Program-made: the position numbers and the translations under genes | Assembly: GCA_031430375.1 (NCBI GenBank) | Contig: JANPBJ010000149.1 | Span: forward strand, 37,190-101,189 | Length of the DNA: 64,000 bases | Source: JAENVU01 sp031430375 | GTDB lineage: Bacteria > Actinomycetota > Acidimicrobiia > IMCC26256 > JAENVU01 | Direction: 5' to 3' | Shown: positions 1 to 7,087 of the stretch, piece after piece | How positions within the stretch are numbered: position 1 is the first letter of the stretch | Layout: each line of letters starts with the position of its first letter | Notes under the pieces: model-generated | Database searches by the model: none | Seen by the model: only the letters and a program-made list of their open reading frames with translations | What the model was told of the DNA's origin: nothing

Positions 1-220
1 CCGCCAGCGCGAGCTCCACGTGCTCCGCGTGCAGGAACGGCGGCGAATGCACCGACACGAGGTCGAGGTCCGGTCGTCGGCACAGCGCAGCCACCGCACT
101 GGCATCGCGCGCTGAGACCACTTCCACCACGTCGCATCCGTCGGCGGCCGAGAACACCGGCGCGACCACCCGCGCGCCGAAGCCGGTGCCAATCACGCCA
201 ATGCGCAGCGCGGCACTCAT
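1..220 (-). CDS. Gfo/Idh/MocA family oxidoreductase, N-terminal part, runs off the window
   Basis: This is the first 73 codons of an NAD(P)-dependent sugar-type dehydrogenase; the rest lies beyond position 1. The protein starts MSAALRIGVIGTGFGAR, a Rossmann dinucleotide fold with the glycine motif at residues 8-15. Near residues 55-70 the segment SVHSPPFLHAEHVELAL matches the family pattern in which a conserved His follows the third beta strand. The ATG is at 218-220, 49 bp after the end of the NagB-like gene on the same strand. The neighbours (NagB-like deaminase, family 4 glycosidase) suggest carbohydrate metabolism. The substrate cannot be deduced from this fragment. Confidence 0.85.
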   Translation of the reverse strand, partial: MSAALRIGVIGTGFGARVVAPVFSAADGCDVVEVVSARDASAVAALCRRPDLDLVSVHSPPFLHAEHVELALA

Positions 221-269
221 TCGGCGAAGGTGGCCGACGGATCGGGGATGTTCGACGGCACCGGTGCGT

Positions 270-1016
270 TCACATCCGAGATGATCGCAGACCGGCGGCC
301 GAGGCGGGTTCCAGGAATATGTGTGCGTGCGGCGTTCGCTGCATGATGGACGCCGGGCAGGCGGTGGTCATCGGACCTTCCAACGCGGCCGCGACCGGAA
401 CCGACTTTCGCGCGTCGGGGGCGATGACCATCACCGATCGGGCCCGGAGCAATGCGGGAATCGTGACCGTGATCGCCCGCGGCGGAACCTGCGCCACCGT
501 CGGGAAGTGGCCCTCGCCCACTTGTTGATTGCGGCACGCAAGATCCAGGTCGACGATCTTCACATCGAGCGGATCGGCAAAATCCGCGACGGGTGGATCG
601 TTGAACGCGAGATGTCCATTCTCGCCGATGCCCATCACACAGAGATCCAAAGGGTTGTCGTGGAGCAGCCCCGCGTACCGAACGCACTCGGTCTCCGTGG
701 GCGCGAGACCGTCGATGAGATGAAAGGCCCGCGGCGACACGCGGCCCACAATCCGGTCGCGCATGTATCGAGCGAAGCTCGCCGGGTGATCGGCGCCGAT
801 CCCGACGTATTCGTCCATGTGGAATCCGATGACTCGGTCCCACTCGACTCGGCTCGACCCCACGAGCACATCGAGGAACGCCAACTGCGAGTTCCCCGAT
901 GCGAACATCACGTGCGCAACACCGCGTGCGCTCACCGCCGCCGCGATCGCTTCCACCGCGAACACCGCCGCGGCCCGTGCGAGCGCGTTCGGATCGGCCA
1001 GAACGTGGACGTTCAC
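270..1016 (-). CDS. nagB: glucosamine-6-phosphate deaminase/isomerase-like protein (NagB family)
   Basis: A 248-residue NagB/6-phosphogluconolactonase-fold protein. NagB converts glucosamine 6-phosphate to fructose 6-phosphate and ammonia in the cytoplasm. HMDEYVGI at residues 66-73 carries the Asp-Glu pair of the NagB active site. GIGENGHLAFNDPP at 129-142 corresponds to the catalytic loop (GVGNDGHIAFNEP in E. coli). Two catalytic positions differ: Asn replaces Asp141 and Asp replaces Glu148, a variant I associate with a NagB subfamily. I chose the GTG at 1014-1016, 7 bp after the stop of the upstream glycosidase, because an ATG at 1061 would overlap that gene by 38 bp. The gene is probably co-transcribed with the glycosidase. 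The exact substrate is uncertain because of the altered loop. Confidence 0.8.
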   Translation of the reverse strand: MNVHVLADPNALARAAAVFAVEAIAAAVSARGVAHVMFASGNSQLAFLDVLVGSSRVEWDRVIGFHMDEYVGIGADHPASFARYMRDRIVGRVSPRAFHLIDGLAPTETECVRYAGLLHDNPLDLCVMGIGENGHLAFNDPPVADFADPLDVKIVDLDLACRNQQVGEGHFPTVAQVPPRAITVTIPALLRARSVMVIAPDARKSVPVAAALEGPMTTACPASIMQRTPHAHIFLEPASAAGLRSSRM

Positions 1017-1023
1017 GGTTTCG

Positions 1024-2397
1024 TCACGCGAATTGCGGGAGCCACTCGGCGGTGGCGCCAAGCAGCTCGTCGGTCATGCGCTCCAAGGCCTCGAAGGCGA
1101 TACGGCCCGCCAACGGGTCGGCGTGCATCGCAGCCAGGACCACGTCTCGATCCCCGGTGACGCCTGCCTCCACGGTGAGCTCCTGGGCGACCGAGACCCG
1201 GCGGAGCTGTTCGGCCAGCACCGTCGGCGCAATCGCTCGATCGCGCCCGCGCATGCCAGCACCGTCGACGGTGCAGATGCTCTCGACCACAACGGCGTCG
1301 GGGAGGTCGGGGCATTGACCGGCGTTCGGCAGGTTGAGCGGGAGGTCCCGACGGTGACCGGTGATCAGCGAATCGATCGCGGCGGCCACCAGCTCGCCCG
1401 ATGGCACCCGCGAGACCTCGGGGGTTGCGAACATCGCGTCGAGATCCGTGGCGTGCCCAACTTCAGACCGTTCGCGATCCTCGATCGTGGTGAGACGCAC
1501 TCCCCACCGTTCACCCCACCCGGATTCGGCGGTGAGGAACCCGGGGAAGAACTCGGCGAGGTGACGGTCGCCCGCACCCGGGAGCGCTCCGAACCGTCGG
1601 AACAGATCGAACTTCAGGCGATTCGCGGCGATCAGATCGCCCTTGGTCCAGTGCTCACCCGGGGTCGGCTTTGCGAGGCCCAAACCTTCGGGAAGGTCCA
1701 TCGCCAGCCGTTCGTCGGCGCGCCCGGGATCATCGAGGAGCTCGGCAAGGAGCTCGAAACCGTCGCGTCCTCCCACGGTGGCGCGCGTGACGATGGGAAA
1801 GTGATTGACGCCCGTGATCTCGAGATCAATGGATCGAAAGTCCACCTCGAGGAGGAGTGACAGGAGGAACTGCAACACCGTCACCTCGTGGCACAGGCCG
1901 ACCGTGCGAATCGACGACTCACGCGTGACCGCGCGACAGATCGTGGTCATCGGATTCGTGATGTTGAGCATCCACGCGTCGGGACACAGCTCCTCCATGT
2001 CCGCTGCGATACCGAGAAAGATCGGGATGTTGCGCAGCGCGCGCGTGATCCCTCCCGGACCGACCGAATCGCCGACGCTCTGCTCGATCCCGAAACCGCG
2101 CGGGATTTCCAAGTCGTGACGCATGCTCGCGAACCCGCCGGTGGAAATGGTGACGACCACGTAGTCCGCACCGCCGAGCGCGTCACGTTGATCGGTACTC
2201 GTGCGCACCGACAACGGGATGGACCGCCGCGCGGCCACGTGTTCCACCCACTCCGCCATCCGCGGCAACGGCGCCGGGTTGATATCGACGAGCACGATCT
2301 CGGCCCCAACCAGCGAGGGCGTGTTCGCGACGTCCACCACGAGATTGGGCACCCACTGGTAGCTCCCGCCGCCGATGACCACAATCCGCGGGCTCAC
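1024..2397 (-). CDS. glycosyl hydrolase family 4 (NAD- and metal-dependent glycosidase)
   Basis: A 457-residue GH4 enzyme. The family cleaves glycosides by a redox-elimination mechanism that needs NAD and a divalent metal. The N-terminus PRIVVIGGGSYQWVP is the NAD-binding strand-turn (GGGS at 9-12). NITNPM lies at about 145-150. The metal-binding Cys-His motif is CHEV (169-172) and GVNHF follows at 196-200. The residues after the Cys-His pair vary among GH4 subgroups of different substrate preference, so CHEV does not settle the sugar. I start at the GTG (2395-2397), directly before the conserved NAD strand; longer forms would add a repeat-derived, non-homologous leader. A GAGCGAGG Shine-Dalgarno-like stretch lies just upstream and is part of a dispersed repeat. 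It is followed closely by the NagB-like gene, so the two probably act on the same amino sugar or sugar phosphate. Confidence 0.88.
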   Translation of the reverse strand: MSPRIVVIGGGSYQWVPNLVVDVANTPSLVGAEIVLVDINPAPLPRMAEWVEHVAARRSIPLSVRTSTDQRDALGGADYVVVTISTGGFASMRHDLEIPRGFGIEQSVGDSVGPGGITRALRNIPIFLGIAADMEELCPDAWMLNITNPMTTICRAVTRESSIRTVGLCHEVTVLQFLLSLLLEVDFRSIDLEITGVNHFPIVTRATVGGRDGFELLAELLDDPGRADERLAMDLPEGLGLAKPTPGEHWTKGDLIAANRLKFDLFRRFGALPGAGDRHLAEFFPGFLTAESGWGERWGVRLTTIEDRERSEVGHATDLDAMFATPEVSRVPSGELVAAAIDSLITGHRRDLPLNLPNAGQCPDLPDAVVVESICTVDGAGMRGRDRAIAPTVLAEQLRRVSVAQELTVEAGVTGDRDVVLAAMHADPLAGRIAFEALERMTDELLGATAEWLPQFA

Positions 2398-2401
2398 GTC
2401 A

Positions 2402-2440
2402 GCCTCGCTCTTGGCCCTGCCGGCCGGGCCGCTCCGCATT
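2402..2440 (-). repeat. dispersed start-adjacent repeat, copy 1 (short form)
   Basis: On the minus strand this reads GCGGAGCGGCCCGGCCGGCA followed by GGGCCAAGAGCGAGG, ending 5 bp before the GTG of the GH4 gene. It matches the 3' half of the family seen at 4354-4408, 5218-5288, 7038-7080 and 45852-45919. The CAAGAG end doubles as the ribosome binding region. Confidence 0.6.
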
Positions 2441-2464
2441 CGGCGTGGCGTTGCCGCTGGACAC

Positions 2465-2928
2465 TCAGGATCCTTGCGATCCAGGGTCGAGGAGGGACTG
2501 CAAACCACCGTGCACATGACGAAGGTAGGCCGGACTCTCCCACGCCGCGGGGAAATGACCCAAGGCGGTTGTCAACACCCGGCCGGATCCTTCGGAGAAA
2601 CTCCAGGCGACGGGATATCCATAGGCGGGCGGTCGGGCGCCCTCCGCCGTCAGATCCAACTGTTCGACTGGGACCCGCACCAGGATGTGCGCATCCGGTC
2701 GAAGGTCCCGAAATTGATACACCTCGTCGTGCCAACGCCACCGCGACCCGAGATGCGCCGTCGCCGGATGGCTCGCATCCACCACTTCGAGATCCACGGT
2801 CTGCGTCCAGGGATGCCCGTCGAAACGCGCGCCGACGATACGGCCGAGTCCTCCCAGCCGTGGCACGCATCGGCCGCCGCGTGGATCGCGACGGCTTGTC
2901 GCGCGGGTGACCGCCACTTATCCGACAA
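2465..2928 (-). pseudogene. ThuA-like (trehalose utilisation/GATase1-like) gene, truncated and frameshifted
   Basis: The C-terminal part is clear in one frame (2465-2863): IVGARFDGHPWTQTV, then DASHPATAHLGSRW, then RVLTTALGHFPAAWESPAY, all typical of the ThuA-like fold. The segment that should precede it, AVAIHAAADACHGWEDS, lies in another frame just upstream (about 2845-2895), so the frame changes near 2850-2860. Upstream of that, the first 80-100 residues of a ThuA protein are missing and the region carries two inverted-repeat elements. The downstream frame is closed by a TAA at 2918-2920. The gene sits directly before GH4 and NagB-like genes, a context in which ThuA proteins are common. 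A sequencing error could explain the frame change but not the missing N-terminus. Confidence 0.6.
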
Positions 2929-2930
2929 GC
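2893..2930. repeat. inverted-repeat element, family 2, copy A
   Basis: GCTTGTCG at the left end and CGACAAGC at the right end are reverse complements separated by about 20 bp containing GGGTGACCGC and ATC. The right end ATCCGACAAGCGC is the same as in copy C at 25048-25093. The element overlaps the start of the remaining ThuA-like reading frame. Confidence 0.55.
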
Positions 2931-2988
2931 GCTCGTCAGCAAGGTCGCACGGCCGCCCAAGGGCGCGGTCAGCACACCGACCCGGCGA

Positions 2989-3048
2989 CCGTTTGTCGCC
3001 TGGGTGGCGCTCACCGATTGAATCCGCCGCCAGCTATCCGACAAACGC
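2989..3048. repeat. inverted-repeat element, family 2, copy B
   Basis: CGTTTGTCG at the left and CGACAAACG at the right form perfect 9-bp terminal inverted repeats around a core containing GGGTGGCGCT and AATCCG. Copy C has the same order: CGTTTGTCG, AGGTAGCGCT, AATCCGACAAGCG. The 130 bp from 2929 to 3079 contain no gene that I can recognise; this repeat occupies much of it. Confidence 0.6.
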
Positions 3049-3079
3049 ACCGGGGAGTGGGAGCTCCTCCACCCAAGCG

Positions 3080-3268
3080 TCACGTCACTCGAACGGGCTG
3101 CGTTCCGCGGAACGCATCGCCACCTGCGAACGCCCCAAGCGACACCGGCTCGATCACCACAACCGTGCGGGCCATGGTCTGACGGTTCTCCATTGCCATG
3201 AGTCCCGCAGGGAGGTCGGCAAGATCGACTTCTGGCTCGCGTGCCCGCATCGTTGCGATCATCGGGAC
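3080..3268 (-). pseudogene. possible remnant of the C-terminus of a zinc-type alcohol dehydrogenase
   Basis: A 62-residue frame (GTG at 3266-3268) lies between ipdC and the broken ThuA-like gene. The stretch EVDLADLPAGLMAMENRQTM followed by ARTVVVIEP resembles the last 30 residues of MDR-type dehydrogenases, where a helix with a Leu-Pro start leads to a final beta strand. No catalytic or cofactor domain precedes it; ipdC ends immediately upstream. I read it as decayed sequence together with the neighbouring ThuA remnant. It could also be a genuine short protein or chance. Confidence 0.3.
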
Positions 3269-3276
3269 CTCCGGAG

Positions 3277-4350
3277 TCAGACGGATCCGAGGCGAGCCAA
3301 GGTTTCGGTGGCTTCGCGCATCACGCGTTCGATGATGGTGGCGACTGTGGGCAACTCGTCGACGACGCCGACTACCTGGCCGGTGGGCAACACCCCGGTG
3401 TCGAGCCGGCCGTCGACCAACGCGGCCTTCGTGAGCATCGGCGCGTTGGCGGCCATAGCCACCTGAGCCCAACTCAAGCCCTGGCTCTTCTTCATCGCGA
3501 TGCCTTCTTGCGCGAGGTCACGCAGGGACCGTCCGCTCAGCGACCGGAACCGCAGCGCGTTCGCGAGTGATCGAGGCAGCGCGCTGATCCGACCCGCTCC
3601 GTCGAGATGGTCGACGAGTTCCGTGCGGATCACGCGCTGCGGATGCCCGTCGACCTGCTTGGTAACAACGGTGTCGGTGACCGACGCTTCGAGATACCGG
3701 GCTTTCACTGCGTCGGGTACCCGGCTCTCCGCAGAGAGGAGGAACCGTGTCCCCATCGCGATCCCGGACGCTCCGTACGCGAGCGCGGCGACCAGCCCGC
3801 GACCATCGAAGAACCCACCGGCCGCGATGACCGGGATGTCGACCGCGTCACACACTTGCGGCAGGAGCAGCGAGGTCGGGACCGTCCCGGTATGCCCGCC
3901 GCCTTCCGCACCCTGGGCGATCACTGCGTCGACACCCCACTCGGCCACCTTCTCGGCGTGGCGCCGAGCGCCGACCGTCGGTATCACAACCACTCCCTGG
4001 TCCTTGAGCGTCTTCACCAACCGCTCGCCCGGAGCCTGAGCGAAGCTCGCGACCTTCACGCCCTCTCGCACCATCAGGCCGATGCGGTCGTCGACATCCG
4101 GTTGATCCGAACGCAGGTTCACGCCGAACGGCTTGTCGGTCCGGTCCTTCACCGACGCGATCGCGGTCGTGAGTTCGGGCACGCTCATCGTGGCGCTGGC
4201 GAGGATGCCGAGCCCACCGGCCGCACTCGTCGCCGCGGTGAGCCGGGCGCCGGCGACCCAGCCCATCCCCGTCTGGACGATCGGGAACTCCACGCCGAAC
4301 AGCTCACACGCGCGGGTATGCAACGCCGCGTTGGTCGGGCCGCCGCTCAT
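3277..4350 (-). CDS. ipdC: IpdC-like flavin-dependent oxidoreductase of the nitronate monooxygenase family
   Basis: A 357-residue TIM-barrel FMN protein of the nitronate monooxygenase/NPD family. GMGWVAGARL near residues 28-37 is the start of the barrel; AQGAEGGGHTG (145-155) is the family active-site loop; AAGGFFDGRG and YGASGIAMGTRFL form the phosphate-binding end. In mycobacteria and rhodococci the homologue next to ipdAB is IpdC, needed to process the last two steroid rings. The order echA20-ipdA-ipdB-ipdC seen here is the same as Rv3550-Rv3553 of M. tuberculosis, which is the main reason for the name. The ATG overlaps the stop of a 30-codon micro-frame derived from a repeat; GGGGGAGGG immediately before the start is the ribosome binding site. 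Confidence 0.85.
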   Translation of the reverse strand: MSGGPTNAALHTRACELFGVEFPIVQTGMGWVAGARLTAATSAAGGLGILASATMSVPELTTAIASVKDRTDKPFGVNLRSDQPDVDDRIGLMVREGVKVASFAQAPGERLVKTLKDQGVVVIPTVGARRHAEKVAEWGVDAVIAQGAEGGGHTGTVPTSLLLPQVCDAVDIPVIAAGGFFDGRGLVAALAYGASGIAMGTRFLLSAESRVPDAVKARYLEASVTDTVVTKQVDGHPQRVIRTELVDHLDGAGRISALPRSLANALRFRSLSGRSLRDLAQEGIAMKKSQGLSWAQVAMAANAPMLTKAALVDGRLDTGVLPTGQVVGVVDELPTVATIIERVMREATETLARLGSV

Positions 4351-4439
4351 CCCTCCCCCTCTTGGCCCTGCGGGCCGGGCCGGTCAGGCCCCGCTCCGCC
4401 TGCCGGGCGCGGCCGCAGCTGCCGTACGGCGTCGCTCAT
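4347..4439 (-). other. 30-codon micro-frame bridging ipdB and ipdC
   Basis: The ATG at 4437-4439 overlaps the ipdB stop as ATGA. The frame runs MSDAVRQLRPRPAGG and on to GPQGQEGEG, and its TGA overlaps the ipdC ATG. Almost all of it is copy 2 of the dispersed repeat. It could let ribosomes travel from ipdB to ipdC. I do not claim that the peptide has a function. Confidence 0.4.
4354..4408 (-). repeat. dispersed start-adjacent repeat, copy 2
   Basis: On the minus strand it reads GCGGAGCGGGGCCTGACCGG, then CCCGGCCCGCAGGGCCAAGAGG. It is nearly identical to copy 4 (7038-7080), which differs in only a few bases. It ends at the Shine-Dalgarno stretch of ipdC. A GC-rich stem can form between the GGCCC and GGGCC runs. 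Confidence 0.7.
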
Positions 4440-5209
4440 GGGTTCGGCACTTCCTTGTCCCGGAGACCGTGCGGGTCGATGACCTCGCGGATCAGCTCGA
4501 GTTCGTCCGGGGTGGGTGCCCGGGTCTCGGGGACATCGCTCGGCATCGCGAGTTCGAACCCGGTCGCGGCCACGATGTCGTCGACGCTCACCCCGGGATG
4601 CACCGACCGCAACCGCATGTGGTGATCCTCGGTCTCGAAATCGAGTACACCAAGATTGGTCACCACATGACGCAAGCCGTGGAACCGACCCGCCGCACCC
4701 AGCTTCGCGGCCCGGTCGTATCCGACACCCGTGACCACATCCACCTTGGGCACGAACACCCGGGCTGAGTGATTGGGAATCCAGTAGCTCGTGATGTTCT
4801 GGATCGTGTTCCCAGCTGCGCCACGGAAGCCCAGTAACTGCGCCTTGGGCTGGTCCCAGTCGCCGACGAAGGCAAAGTTCTGGTTGCCGAACGCGTCGAT
4901 CTGGCTGCCACCCATCATCACGTGGCGGCGACCCGACCACACCAAGTCAAACATCGAGCGATACGGATTCCACGCTTCGATCGTCTTGGGCTGATCCGTC
5001 GGACCCACCGGGTAGGGGCCGGCGATGAGCAGCGCCTCGCCGTCGGTCATGACGAGGTCGGGCGAGAAACTCGCGCGGGCCAACCGTCCCCCGATCATCG
5101 GGACGGTGCCGATCGGATTGCACAGAATCTCGCCGTCGCCGCGGAAACATTCCGCCACCGCGATCACGCAGTACTCCGCGCGGGTGATGAGATCGTTGGT
5201 ACTGCTCAT
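4436..5209 (-). CDS. ipdB: IpdB, beta subunit of the COCHEA-CoA ring hydrolase (CoA-transferase-like)
   Basis: A 257-residue protein of the CoA-transferase subunit B fold. In steroid degraders IpdA and IpdB form a hydrolase that opens the last ring of the steroid, acting on COCHEA-CoA without the covalent chemistry of true CoA transferases. Visible segments are CNPIGTVPMIGGRLAR near residues 30-45, GGSQIDAFGNQNF near 101-113, and NLGVLDFETEDHHMRL near 190. The start ATG (5207-5209) is preceded by GGGAGAGG, which lies at the 3' edge of repeat copy 3. It follows ipdA by 92 bp and is joined to ipdC by a micro-frame with overlapping start and stop codons. The name depends on homology and on the conserved gene order. 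Confidence 0.9.
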   Translation of the reverse strand: MSSTNDLITRAEYCVIAVAECFRGDGEILCNPIGTVPMIGGRLARASFSPDLVMTDGEALLIAGPYPVGPTDQPKTIEAWNPYRSMFDLVWSGRRHVMMGGSQIDAFGNQNFAFVGDWDQPKAQLLGFRGAAGNTIQNITSYWIPNHSARVFVPKVDVVTGVGYDRAAKLGAAGRFHGLRHVVTNLGVLDFETEDHHMRLRSVHPGVSVDDIVAATGFELAMPSDVPETRAPTPDELELIREVIDPHGLRDKEVPNP

Positions 5210-5217
5210 ACACCTCT

Positions 5218-5288
5218 CCCGCTCTTGTGCCTTCGGCACAGGCCGCTCGGGCCCCGTTCCGCTGGCGTCTTGGCTGCAAGCGTCGTTA
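5218..5288 (-). repeat. dispersed start-adjacent repeat, copy 3 (long form)
   Basis: It occupies most of the ipdA-ipdB gap. On the minus strand it runs from ACGACGCTTGCAGCCAAG through CCAGCGGAACGGGGCC to GTGCCGAAGGCACAAGAGCG. The segment GTGCCGAAGGCAC is a perfect hairpin. The same order of blocks is found at 45852-45919 inside a coding start. Confidence 0.75.
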
Positions 5289-5301
5289 CGTTCCGCTCCA
5301 C

Positions 5302-6171
5302 TTAGGCCCCGACCACCTTCCGGTATTCGTTGTGGTCGCCGCAGTCGAGATACTTCGCCCGCCACTCGTTCCACGCTTCGGGCGTCTTCGCGCTCGCGGC
5401 GTAGGCGCGTTGGAACTCTTCGTCACGCGGGTAGTCGGGAACGCACTCGGTGAAGTGGGCGCCGTGCGGTGCCTCGATCACGCCGTCGGTCATCAAACGG
5501 TTGATCTTCAGCGACTGCACCGGTCCGCCCGCGGCCAAGTCGTCGGTGTCGACGATCTTCTCCACACTCATGAAGCGCCGATCGGCCGCCATGCAGAAGA
5601 GGTCGTCGAAATAGGGATCGACGTTGAGGTACTGACCGTTCCCGCGCCGATCGCCCCGGTGCATGTGAATCAGCGCAACATCCAGGTGCAGCGCCGGTGC
5701 GGCCACCAACTCCTCGCCGTCGTCATACGGCGAGACGACGGTGCGGATCTCGTCTTGGCGCTCGAGCAGATCGGAGCCGAGGCCCACCCGGGTGGGGATG
5801 AATGGCACCCGCCACGCCGCGGCCTGCAGACCGAGCAGGAACATTCCCTCATCCATTTCGAGGGTGGAAACCGCACCGGCCTGACGCGCCTTCCGGAAAT
5901 GCGGTTCGAGCGCGATCGAGTCGAGCGAGCAAAACGCGTAGACGGCCTTGCGCACCTTGCCGGTGGCGCACAACAAGCCGAGATCGGGGCCGCCGTAGGA
6001 CACGACCGTGAGGTCTTTGACATCGCTCTGCGCGATCGCTCGCACGAGGCTCATCGGCTTCCGGCGTGAGCCCCAGCCGCCGATGCCGATCGTCATACCG
6101 TCGAGGAGCTCGGCGACCACATCCGCTTCGGTGACAACTTTCGAGGACGGCTGCGCCAAGGTGAGACTCAC
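5302..6171 (-). CDS. ipdA: IpdA, alpha subunit of the COCHEA-CoA ring hydrolase (CoA-transferase-like)
   Basis: A 289-residue CoA-transferase subunit A fold protein. DGMTIGIGGWGSRRKPMSLV (24-43) is the glycine-rich CoA-binding segment. TLEMDEGMF around 103-111 places a glutamate at residue 105, the position I recall as the essential glutamate of rhodococcal IpdA; this should be checked by alignment. SVEKIVDTDDL near 196 is the usual family strand. The GTG start overlaps the echA20 stop (GTGA), so translation is coupled. IpdAB opens ring C after EchA20 has acted, which fits the gene order echA20-ipdA-ipdB-ipdC. Confidence 0.92.
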   Translation of the reverse strand: MSLTLAQPSSKVVTEADVVAELLDGMTIGIGGWGSRRKPMSLVRAIAQSDVKDLTVVSYGGPDLGLLCATGKVRKAVYAFCSLDSIALEPHFRKARQAGAVSTLEMDEGMFLLGLQAAAWRVPFIPTRVGLGSDLLERQDEIRTVVSPYDDGEELVAAPALHLDVALIHMHRGDRRGNGQYLNVDPYFDDLFCMAADRRFMSVEKIVDTDDLAAGGPVQSLKINRLMTDGVIEAPHGAHFTECVPDYPRDEEFQRAYAASAKTPEAWNEWRAKYLDCGDHNEYRKVVGA

Positions 6172-6929
6172 TTGGTGACGTCCGTGTCGCGCTTGGCGAC
6201 GAAGGCGTCGCGGTGTTCGTCGGCCACGCCGGAGAGATTCAGCTCGAACGTGAACCCTTGCTCGAATCGATAGGAACGCTTCACGTCGATCGGGTCGATG
6301 CCATTGAGAGACTCCTTCGCGGCGCGGATAACGGTGGGACTCTTCGCGGCAATGTCGCCCGCCACCGCGAACGCGGCGTCACGCAACTCCGCGAGGGGCA
6401 CCACCTGCAGCACCGAGCCGAAATGATGCAGCTCCTGTGCGGTGATCGTGGCTGCGGTGTACACCATCGCTCGCATGCGGTGTTGGGGAACGAGGCGCGC
6501 CAGGTGGGTGGCCGCGCCCAACGCACCCCGATCCACCTCAGGGAGACCGAAGGTGGCGTCGTCACTGGCTATCACGATGTCGGCGTTGCCCACCAGGCCA
6601 ACACCACCGCCGAGGCAGAAGCCGTTGACCGCGGCAATCACCGGTACCGCGCACTCGTAGACCGCGGCGAAGGCCGCGACGCACCCCCGGTTCGCGCCGA
6701 TCAGGGCATCGAACCCCTCGGTGTTCTGCATCTCTTTGATGTCCACCCCGGCGTTGAAGCCACGGCCCTCGGCTCGCAGCACCACCACGTGCACGGCCGG
6801 ATCCTCACCGAGCGCACGGATCATCCGCGCCAGTTCGAACCAGCCGGCCACGTTCAGGGCGTTCACCGGCGGGTTGTCCATCACCACCTCGGCAATGCCG
6901 GCAGCGTCGACGATTTGGGTGATCGGCAT
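6168..6929 (-). CDS. echA20: EchA20-like enoyl-CoA hydratase/ring hydrolase of steroid ring C/D degradation
   Basis: A 253-residue crotonase. The oxyanion-hole segments are EGRGFNAGVDIKEM (about 54-67) and NGFCLGGGVGLVG (about 101-113); FGLPEVDRGALG follows in the active-site region. In M. tuberculosis EchA20 hydrolyses a ring of the bicyclic CoA ester made from HIP, giving the substrate of IpdAB. The stop overlaps the ipdA start by 4 bp, and the operon reads away from a divergent SDR gene exactly as Rv3550 does from Rv3549c. A perfect palindrome in the 158-bp intergenic region is a candidate operator for both directions. Confidence 0.88.
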   Translation of the reverse strand: MPITQIVDAAGIAEVVMDNPPVNALNVAGWFELARMIRALGEDPAVHVVVLRAEGRGFNAGVDIKEMQNTEGFDALIGANRGCVAAFAAVYECAVPVIAAVNGFCLGGGVGLVGNADIVIASDDATFGLPEVDRGALGAATHLARLVPQHRMRAMVYTAATITAQELHHFGSVLQVVPLAELRDAAFAVAGDIAAKSPTVIRAAKESLNGIDPIDVKRSYRFEQGFTFELNLSGVADEHRDAFVAKRDTDVTK

Positions 6930-6960
6930 GGGCGCACCCCAGAGAAAAGAGGGAAGAGTT

Positions 6961-6977
6961 TCTGACGGGTCGTCAGA
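6961..6977. promoter_or_regulatory. candidate operator, perfect inverted repeat between echA20 and the divergent SDR
   Basis: TCTGACG-GGT-CGTCAGA is a perfect 7-bp inverted repeat with a 3-bp spacer, 31 bp upstream of the echA20 ATG and 110 bp before the SDR ATG. The size and symmetry suit a TetR-type dimer. It is not the KstR2 motif I know from mycobacteria. No regulator gene is near it in this window. Confidence 0.55.
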
Positions 6978-7037
6978 TCGGGGAAACTTACCCGCATGAG
7001 TGAAGCGAGCCCTACCCCCAGCCTGTACCGATCATCT

Positions 7038-7080
7038 CGCGGAACGGGGCCTGTCCGGCCCGGCCCGCAGGGTCAAGAGG
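7038..7080 (+). repeat. dispersed start-adjacent repeat, copy 4
   Basis: GCGGAACGGGGCCTGTCCGG followed by CCCGGCCCGCAGGGTCAAGAGG, ending 7 bp before the SDR ATG, with AGAGGA as the ribosome binding site. It is almost the same sequence as copy 2 in front of ipdC and has the same orientation relative to the gene. Confidence 0.7.
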
Positions 7081-7087
7081 ACAAGCC

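Noticed and set aside
817..1860. Long plus-strand open frame opposite the GH4 gene
   Set aside because: It lies antisense to a well-conserved glycosidase and has an Arg/His-rich composition typical of a GC-rich shadow frame.
1888..2910. Plus-strand frame of 340 codons across the GH4 start and the ThuA remnant
   Set aside because: Low-complexity, Arg-rich translation and no domain; it crosses two minus-strand coding regions.
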